Under the pieces are notes generated by a model. That model searched no databases. It saw nothing but the letters and a program-made list of their open reading frames with translations, and was not told the DNA's origin. DNA of 44,488 bases from a virus. Shown here one piece after another: positions 38,568 to 44,488 of the stretch; the stretch's first letter is position 1, and each line of letters begins with the position of its first letter. A program made the position numbers and the translations under genes. The DNA is taken from the IMG/VR virus record IMGVR_UViG_3300022198_002718, positions 1-44,488 of that record, one strand, 5' to 3'.

Positions 38568-41117
38568 TTAGAACAAGTACATAACTCCACCTTTCTTAAC
38601 GAACATAGCAGATGCACCGCCGTGAAGAACAACGTTTCCGTCAACTTCACCGTCGATAGACTCACCGCCAGCAGCAGAGAAAGTAACAGACTCAGAACCT
38701 TCAGCAACCTTAACCATGATGAAGTATTCTTCAGTCATTACAGGCAAAGTAAATGCTTTAGGAGCAGAAGCGTTAACGATGTAGTGAGTAGCAGCACCCA
38801 TTGCAGAATCAGCTTCAGTCAAGTAAGCAACCTTAACGAAACCGTCAAAGTGTGCATCGAACTTGCCTTCAATACGTGCTTCTTCAGAACGTGCTAGAGT
38901 TACTTCAGCAGCCAAGTTAGCAGTCAAAGTAGCTTCAGCAGCATCAGACTCTGCTTCAACACGAGCAACTTCAGCCAAGAAGTCGGTTTCCAAAGATGCG
39001 AAGTCAGCTGCAACAGCACCAGACAATGCGTCAATGTTACCTTGAAGAGTTGCATCACCAGCAATTCTTGCAGCTTCTTCAGTGGTGATAGAAGCAGCCA
39101 AAACAGCTTCAGCAGCCAATGCGCGAGCTTCTTCATCAGCAAGACCAACTTCCAATGCATCGATTTCTACAGAAACCGCACCAGAAAGAGCATCGATGTT
39201 ACCTTGAAGAACTACGTCAGCAGCTTGGAAAGCAGAAGTTACAACTGCATCTGCAGCGATGTAAGCAGTTTCCATAGCAGCGAAGTCACCAGCTACAGCA
39301 CCAGAGAACGCATTCAATTCAGAAGTGTGAGTTCCCAATACGTTAGTGATTGAAGTAGTCAAATCAGCATCAGCAGCTTGGAAAGCAGCAACGATCTCAG
39401 TCAAAGAATCCAAAGCAGCAGGATCTGTGTTAGACAAGATGTCATCGATTTGAGCTTGCAAAGAAGCATCAGCAGCGATGTAAGCAGTTTCCATTGCAGC
39501 AAAGTCACCAGCTACAGCGCCAGACAATGCGTTGATATTGCCTTGAAGAACAGCTTCGGCAGCCAAAGCACGAGTTTCCTCGGCCAAGATAGCAGCATCA
39601 GCATCTGCTTCGTTTTGATCTACATCAGCTTGAACAGCATTCAAAGCAGTTTGGAAATCAGATTCCATTGTAGCTAAATCAGCAGCAACAGCACCAGAAA
39701 GTGCATTAATGTTACCTTGAAGAACGCCATCAGCAGCAATTCTTGCAGTTTCTTCTGCAAGGATAGCAGCATCAGCATCTGCTTCGTTTTGATCTACATC
39801 AGCTTGAACAGCAGCAACGGCAGCAAGCATATCAGTTTCGATAGCAGCAAAGTCAGCCGCAACAGCGCCAGACAAAGCATCGATGTTGCCTTGCAAAGTT
39901 GTATCGTTAGCTAAACGAGTTGCAGCTTCTGCATCAATGTTAGATTGAAGAGTTGAATCTGCAGCAGCACGATTGGTGATCTCAGCAGCCAAACCATCAG
40001 CATTTACCTTGATAGCAGCATCCAATTTCTTGTCAGCGTCCATCAAAGAAGTAGCAGCAGAGATGTAGTTTGAAGCAGGAGCAGCGTAAGCGCCGTCGAT
40101 TGCTAAACCAGCACCAGCTTGAGTTGCATCCAATTCAGCTTGAAGATCGTTGTCTTTAGCCAAACGAGTTGCAGCTTCAGCATCGATGTTTGCTTGAAGA
40201 ACGCCGTCAGCAGCAGAGCGAGCAGTTGCCTCAGCAGAGTCAGCAGCAGCAAACTCAGAACGGATAGCAGCACGGTCAGTAGTAGCAGCTGAATCAGCAG
40301 CAGCACGGGTAGAAGCTTCGTTGTTGATGTTAGTTTGCAACAATGCTTCAGCAGCAAGAGCACGAGTCTCTTCAGCATCTACATCAGCAGCACGATCAAC
40401 GATTTCTTGAGCCAAAGCACCAGACAAGCCAGTGATAGAATCAACGATATCGGTATCAGCCAATTGATAAGCGTCAACGATTTCTTTCAAAGTATCGAAG
40501 TCTACAGAAGAACCAGCCAACATTGCATCGATACGAGCTTTTTCTGCATCGATGTTTGTTTGAAGAACACCATCAGCAGCGATGCGTGACGCTTCTTCAG
40601 CGTCCAATGCAGCTTGGAAATCAGTTTCCAATGTAGCCAAGTCAGAAGCTACAGCGCCAGACAAGTTGTTGATGTTTGTTTGAAGAGTAGAATCTCCAGA
40701 GATGCGAGCAGCTTCTTCAGCAGCCAAAGCAGCATCGTTAGAGATAACGTAAGCATCATGCTTGCCTTCGATACGAGCTTCTTCACCAGTAGCGCGAGTT
40801 ACTTCGTTAGAGATAGCAGTAGCATTAACGCCTTCGGCAGCTGTTGCACGAGCAACTTCAGCAGCAAGTTCGCCATCTACGCGAGAGATCTCGCCTTCGA
40901 AAACAGACTCAACATCTTTCAAGTGCTTTTCTTGAATAAGCTTGCTACCGTCAGCAGTAGGGGCATTACCAGCACCCAAAAGAACACCATCAGAAATCTC
41001 TGAAAGGTTCTTAATAGCACCAGTTGGGAGAGTAAGTTTCCCAGCAGCCAATTCCGACATATCAAATTCGGTAACTTGATCGTCAACCTTGACTTTTCCA
41101 ATAAATAATTTACTCAT
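38568..41117 (-). CDS. Long repetitive coiled-coil fibre protein, 849 residues
   Basis: The ATG at 41117 is chosen for its GGAGGAAATAATA site; an in-frame TTG lies 15 bases upstream. After a globular start (MSKLFIGKVKVDDQVTEFDM, to about 75) the protein is nearly all helical repeats with units such as LQGNIDALSGAVAADFA and EEAARIAGDATLQ, the 'LSGAVA' core recurring about eight times. An EARIEGKHDA/EARIEGKFDA pair brackets the repeats. The last 100 residues are a beta domain ending GGASAMFVKKGGVMYLF. The form is that of a trimeric coiled-coil fibre, like a much enlarged whisker (fibritin) or long tail fibre shaft. The strong terminator and leader hairpins suggest high expression. Confidence 0.82.
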   Translation of the reverse strand: MSKLFIGKVKVDDQVTEFDMSELAAGKLTLPTGAIKNLSEISDGVLLGAGNAPTADGSKLIQEKHLKDVESVFEGEISRVDGELAAEVARATAAEGVNATAISNEVTRATGEEARIEGKHDAYVISNDAALAAEEAARISGDSTLQTNINNLSGAVASDLATLETDFQAALDAEEASRIAADGVLQTNIDAEKARIDAMLAGSSVDFDTLKEIVDAYQLADTDIVDSITGLSGALAQEIVDRAADVDAEETRALAAEALLQTNINNEASTRAAADSAATTDRAAIRSEFAAADSAEATARSAADGVLQANIDAEAATRLAKDNDLQAELDATQAGAGLAIDGAYAAPASNYISAATSLMDADKKLDAAIKVNADGLAAEITNRAAADSTLQSNIDAEAATRLANDTTLQGNIDALSGAVAADFAAIETDMLAAVAAVQADVDQNEADADAAILAEETARIAADGVLQGNINALSGAVAADLATMESDFQTALNAVQADVDQNEADADAAILAEETRALAAEAVLQGNINALSGAVAGDFAAMETAYIAADASLQAQIDDILSNTDPAALDSLTEIVAAFQAADADLTTSITNVLGTHTSELNAFSGAVAGDFAAMETAYIAADAVVTSAFQAADVVLQGNIDALSGAVSVEIDALEVGLADEEARALAAEAVLAASITTEEAARIAGDATLQGNIDALSGAVAADFASLETDFLAEVARVEAESDAAEATLTANLAAEVTLARSEEARIEGKFDAHFDGFVKVAYLTEADSAMGAATHYIVNASAPKAFTLPVMTEEYFIMVKVAEGSESVTFSAAGGESIDGEVDGNVVLHGGASAMFVKKGGVMYLF

Positions 41118-41132
41118 TATTATTTCCTCCAA

Positions 41133-41298
41133 ATAATGATCATAAAGCTCCAGACATATAGTCCTTGAGCTACATCTAACTACTCCGAGAAAATCGAAAA
41201 AGAATTTTTATTTTAGTCACTTTGGAAACTATGTTTCCAAACGTTAAAAAAAGTTTACAAAAATGCTACACTTCCCATAACTACGGAAACATAGAAGA
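41133..41298 (-). promoter_or_regulatory. Leader region with two inverted repeats before the 849-residue fibre
   Basis: A perfect 9-bp inverted repeat with a 3-base centre, TTTGGAAAC-TAT-GTTTCCAAA, lies at 41221-41241, and its half CTATGTTTCC is found again inverted at 41285-41294. A second hairpin, AGCTC...GAGCT with an inner GAC/GTC (41146-41171), includes ACTATATG, a weak relative of the late motif. No T run follows the first repeat on the minus strand, so it is more likely an operator or mRNA element than a terminator. No other gene is seen in this gap. Confidence 0.5.
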
Positions 41299-43455
41299 TT
41301 ACATTATGAAGAATTTTGACTGTCCGTCGCAATATAAATTAATTGCCGAGCCTGCCGATGAAAGTGTTAAATTTTGTCTGTTCTCGACAAGTTGATTTGC
41401 TCGTGCTTGAATAGTCAAGGTGTAAACATTGGCGTTCTCTGCTTCGTCTTTTATAACAAAGATTTGACCATTGAATAGGGTCGACGCATCAGGTAGAGTC
41501 ACCGTCAAATTTTGAGTTGCTTGAAGTCCTACAAAGTAATCATCTGTTGCCATTTGATATGAGCCTGAAACGACGATCCTATTTCTAACCTCAATCCCAG
41601 ATTGAACTGCTGGGGCCAAAATGACGTTTCCGTTTTGATCAACAGACAAGAAGTTGTTCGCTGATCCTTGTTGCAAGTTCGTCAAGTTAAGCTGAGGAAT
41701 GATCACTTTACCTGACCTCGGCTCAATTGATAGATCCCCAGTTGACGTCGCATTTAGATCAACGTATTGATATTGAGAGATTCCAAAAACATACTCTGAA
41801 TTTGTAAGTCTTAATTGAGACGTTGTTGAGTCTTTGATCTCGACCATCTTGGATGGGTTGTTGATATTGATTCCGAGAGGGCCTCCGATGTTTGCTGCAT
41901 TTGCAACATTAAGTGAAGTTAGCGTTCCCAAACTTGTTACATTCGGCTGTGCGGTGGTGGTAAGAGTACCTCCGAGGCTTACAGCATTCACTGTTGTTGC
42001 GTCAAGAGTCGGAGTTACAATGTTCTCACTATTGATGGTAGTGTTGCCATTTGTAATTACGCTTGAAGATAGGTTAGTGAAATAACCAGACTCAGAAGAA
42101 ACAGACACGGATGATGAAATTTGTCCAACATTATCAAGAATGATGTCGCCATTAGAGCCTACAACAACCTCGCCAAGGACTTTTGTGTTGTTGGCTATGT
42201 CTAACGATAGGGAGTTTGTCGAAAGCGTTGTGGAGCCATTCTCGACGTTTATGGACATGGTTTGAGAACCATCTGTGATAGAGAATTGATCTGATGTTCC
42301 CGAAATCCCAAACTTAGATGTTGAGTAATCTCCAACTCCAACCGTTGATGCGGAGACAAAAAGGACGCTGTTGATCTCGAGATCATTAGGTGCAGTAATG
42401 CTTTTAGCATTGATTGTGATAACGTCGGTTGGTTCGTCGCCGAGAGTTAAGGTATCTGCTGAGACGCTAAAGTCAGTCATTCGAGCAACGAGAGATCCCG
42501 TAACGATAAGATCACCAGAGACGTTTAAATTACCATCAACATTTGTGTTTCCGTTTGATGGAGAAATTGAGAAGTCACCATCGGTGTTTGTGTAAAGATC
42601 TGTGTATTCGAGATCTTGGATTCCAAAGATCGCTCTTTGGCTTGTTAAGCGCAATTGAGTTGTCGGAGAGAGAATCTCCTCTGTTGCTTGAGGATCGGAG
42701 ACATTGATTCCAACTCTGCTATCTGCACTCTTCACATAGAGCGTTCCATTGATTGTTGCATCGTTTGCAACGTTGAGACTTGTGAGAGTTCCAACTTCTG
42801 TGATGTTTGGTTGCGAAGGAGAGGTAAGCAATCCTTCAATTGTTGTTGACTGGATATGATTGACGTTTGAGATAGAACCTGTCTCTATTGTTAAAATACC
42901 ATCAGTGAATTGGTCGGCTTGAACATCATTTACATCCATTGAGCCAAAAAGTGCAATAGATCCGCTGAATTGTGACGCATCGATTTCCAACGCTTGAATA
43001 TCGCCAATAACATCTAGCAGAGTCCCGTCGAACAAAAGGTTTTCTTCTGCGTTGACACTATTATCATTGACTGATGTTACAAGACGGTTATCGCCATAAT
43101 TCGTGTAATGATTGATCGCAACACCCTCAAGGTCTCCACCCCAACCATAAAAGGTGTGAGCCGTTACATTTCCACTTACATCAACAGATCCAGTGAATTG
43201 ATGAAGATCATCTGGAGTGTCTCCGAAAATTGATGATCCCGACACCTCAAACTCAAAAACAGTTTTTGTTTGATTTTGAATCTCGAAGTTGTGAGCAACG
43301 ATATTGCCGGACACAAGAAGAGCGTTGAGATCATCCGACCAAATTAGATTCGGATCATGCTCAAGTTCAACTCCCTCGCCGGCTAACTGAATCGATCCCT
43401 TAGGACCCGATCCTTGTCGGCCAACAACATATGCCCATCCAAACTCTTTCGCCAT
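41299..43455 (-). CDS. Tail fibre / adhesin with beta-helix repeats, 718 residues
   Basis: The start MAKEFGWAYVVGRQGSGPKG resembles the N-terminus of many marine phage fibres. The body is made of short beta repeats, with two matching modules: QPNITEVGTLTSLNVANDAT (about 215-235) and QPNVTSLGTLTSLNVANAAN (about 497-517), each followed by a GIN-x-x-xP and Q-LRLT strand set. This is typical of trimeric beta-helix fibres. The C-terminal 100 residues (FVGLQATQNLTVTLPDASTL, then LYCDGQSKFFIM) form the receptor- or trimer-locking tip. Its ATG overlaps the stop of the upstream LamG gene (TAATG), with no strong own site, so the two are coupled and probably assemble together. Confidence 0.82.
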   Translation of the reverse strand: MAKEFGWAYVVGRQGSGPKGSIQLAGEGVELEHDPNLIWSDDLNALLVSGNIVAHNFEIQNQTKTVFEFEVSGSSIFGDTPDDLHQFTGSVDVSGNVTAHTFYGWGGDLEGVAINHYTNYGDNRLVTSVNDNSVNAEENLLFDGTLLDVIGDIQALEIDASQFSGSIALFGSMDVNDVQADQFTDGILTIETGSISNVNHIQSTTIEGLLTSPSQPNITEVGTLTSLNVANDATINGTLYVKSADSRVGINVSDPQATEEILSPTTQLRLTSQRAIFGIQDLEYTDLYTNTDGDFSISPSNGNTNVDGNLNVSGDLIVTGSLVARMTDFSVSADTLTLGDEPTDVITINAKSITAPNDLEINSVLFVSASTVGVGDYSTSKFGISGTSDQFSITDGSQTMSINVENGSTTLSTNSLSLDIANNTKVLGEVVVGSNGDIILDNVGQISSSVSVSSESGYFTNLSSSVITNGNTTINSENIVTPTLDATTVNAVSLGGTLTTTAQPNVTSLGTLTSLNVANAANIGGPLGININNPSKMVEIKDSTTSQLRLTNSEYVFGISQYQYVDLNATSTGDLSIEPRSGKVIIPQLNLTNLQQGSANNFLSVDQNGNVILAPAVQSGIEVRNRIVVSGSYQMATDDYFVGLQATQNLTVTLPDASTLFNGQIFVIKDEAENANVYTLTIQARANQLVENRQNLTLSSAGSAINLYCDGQSKFFIM

Positions 43456-44488
43456 TAGTCATCGATTCCCGGTCCGGTCAATTCATACATGCGAGATGCA
43501 GGAATGTTTGTTAAAGAAGCTTTAATATTGAAGTCCAAAGCACCAACGGCCTTTAAAAGAATTCGCTTTGTTTTACACCCTAGTTCTATCTCCGATTCAC
43601 CAGAGAGAGTAACTTTATGTCTATCAAATGCATTTTGAATTAATTGCCCATCTACAAACTCGACATCGGAAGTTAATCCAACTATCGATAAATCATTTCC
43701 AGAAACTCTATCTTTTATCAGAGATAGTGAGTCAGGTGTTGAGTAGAAAGTTTTATATTGATTATCTTCGAAATCCCAAAATCCAGCGATGTCCGAAGAA
43801 GCACTGCTTGTTCTTGGGTCTTTGAATGATCCATTATTATATAATTCTAAGATCTCAGTCGATGTTAATTCTCTAGAGAAAATAGCAACATTGTCGTAAA
43901 CGCCGTCAAAATTTATAGTATCTGCCCCTAAGTTTAAAGTATTTAAAGTGCTCGTAAACGCTCTAAGGTTAGTATTTCCTATTTGTTGTCCGTTTATAAA
44001 CAATTTTGATTCCCCAGTCTTTATCGTAGATACAATATTGACCCACTCATTATTTGAGAAATTAAATGGCGCTGTAGTTATCACCGGTGTATTATCTACA
44101 AAGAATCTTATCTCATCTGGAGATATACTGTGAATTTGCATTCTTGTTGACGAACTGGTAGAATGTTTTAATTCAAAAACCCTAGTTGTCGAAATGGTCT
44201 CTACATTTAGCCAGATAGAAATAGTTGCTTCAGACAACGCAAGAGAGGATAAGTCTGAGGTGTAATATGTTGTTGGCGAACCTATGAAATTCAAGGCTCT
44301 CCTAGGTTCAGCAAATGCAACTTGCAGATCTTGACCAGCAGTCAAATTCTGAATGTTTATTTTACTTGTTACATTTGGAAACTCAAATAGTTTAATTTCT
44401 CCAGCACTTGCAGAATACCATTTGAGCCAAGGTCGACCAGAAACTTGATATGCTCCAACATGCTGAAGTCCTACGTTATAAACAGAAG
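43455..44488 (-). CDS. LamG-domain fibre/adhesin, 5' end beyond right edge
   Basis: The frame stays open to the right edge, so the gene starts outside the window. Upstream of the TTG at 44345 it continues through YQVSGRPWLKWYSASAGEI and KLFEFPNVTSKINIQN, an attachment-domain pattern (Y-Q-VSGRP...FP-V) common at the start of marine phage virion proteins; that TTG is thus not the real start. A LamG/concanavalin-like domain follows (LSLALSEATISIWLNVETI-type opening, LFINGQQIGNTN, FSRELTSTEILELYNNG). The last 90 residues are beta-rich and end ELTGPGIDD. At least 344 residues are visible. It probably displays a glycan-binding domain on the tail or capsid. Confidence 0.82.
   Translation of the reverse strand, partial: SVYNVGLQHVGAYQVSGRPWLKWYSASAGEIKLFEFPNVTSKINIQNLTAGQDLQVAFAEPRRALNFIGSPTTYYTSDLSSLALSEATISIWLNVETISTTRVFELKHSTSSSTRMQIHSISPDEIRFFVDNTPVITTAPFNFSNNEWVNIVSTIKTGESKLFINGQQIGNTNLRAFTSTLNTLNLGADTINFDGVYDNVAIFSRELTSTEILELYNNGSFKDPRTSSASSDIAGFWDFEDNQYKTFYSTPDSLSLIKDRVSGNDLSIVGLTSDVEFVDGQLIQNAFDRHKVTLSGESEIELGCKTKRILLKAVGALDFNIKASLTNIPASRMYELTGPGIDD

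Noticed and set aside
39000-40900. CRISPR-like array in the repetitive fibre gene
   Set aside because: The repeats vary in length, encode in-frame coiled-coil units and have no uniform repeat-spacer pattern.
41221-41241. Rho-independent terminator on the minus strand
   Set aside because: The perfect hairpin is not followed by a T run in that direction.

Overview
The window is one continuous stretch of a contractile-tailed (myovirus-type) bacteriophage genome with a T4-like core. Every protein gene I can support, the tRNA and the small RNA candidate lie on the minus strand, so transcription runs from right to left. The sequence is moderately AT-rich. Genes are tightly packed, often with TAATG or ATGA overlaps, and most start codons follow a strong GGAG or GGAGG ribosome binding site. 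A short lipoprotein-like gene and consensus sigma70-type promoters suggest a Gram-negative, probably proteobacterial host, but the sequence does not name it. Both ends of the window cut through genes. I see no integrase, terminase, portal or prohead protease here.

Right part (about 44.5 to 29.2 kb): virion surface and head. Three long fibre or adhesin genes (a LamG protein cut by the edge, a 718-residue fibre and an 849-residue repetitive coiled-coil fibre) are followed by two small fibre-like genes. Next come the scaffold (gp22-like) and major capsid protein (gp23-like), a 1240-residue Ig/LamG adhesin and two small proteins. Adhesin genes therefore surround the head genes.

Middle part (29.1 to 12.9 kb): neck and tail. 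The order is neck/completion genes (gp13-, gp14- and gp15-like), sheath, two paralogous tube proteins, a gp26/gp51-like tail chaperone with a probable frameshifted extension, tape measure, a tail/baseplate protein, a LysM/gp53-like wedge protein, a 1389-residue baseplate-type protein and a 389-residue protein of unknown role. Seven gaps carry an exact 8-mer (ACTATTTA) that I propose as a late promoter.

Left part (12.9 kb to 1): replication and nucleotide metabolism. It holds a short family A DNA polymerase without exonuclease domain, a tubulin/FtsZ-like gene, several small overlapping genes, thioredoxin, a tRNA-Arg(UCU), an HNH endonuclease, a gp32-like single-strand binding protein, a DUF262 protein, a small acidic lipoprotein candidate, UvsX recombinase, an RNase H/flap-type nuclease, a DnaB-type helicase and a class II (B12-dependent) ribonucleotide reductase. 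Eight promoters in this part share TTGACA, a spacer of exactly 17 bases and a TATATT-like -10. One of them should start transcription on the first base of a tRNA-like acceptor/T-arm minihelix that ends in a U run. This is the most unusual element seen.
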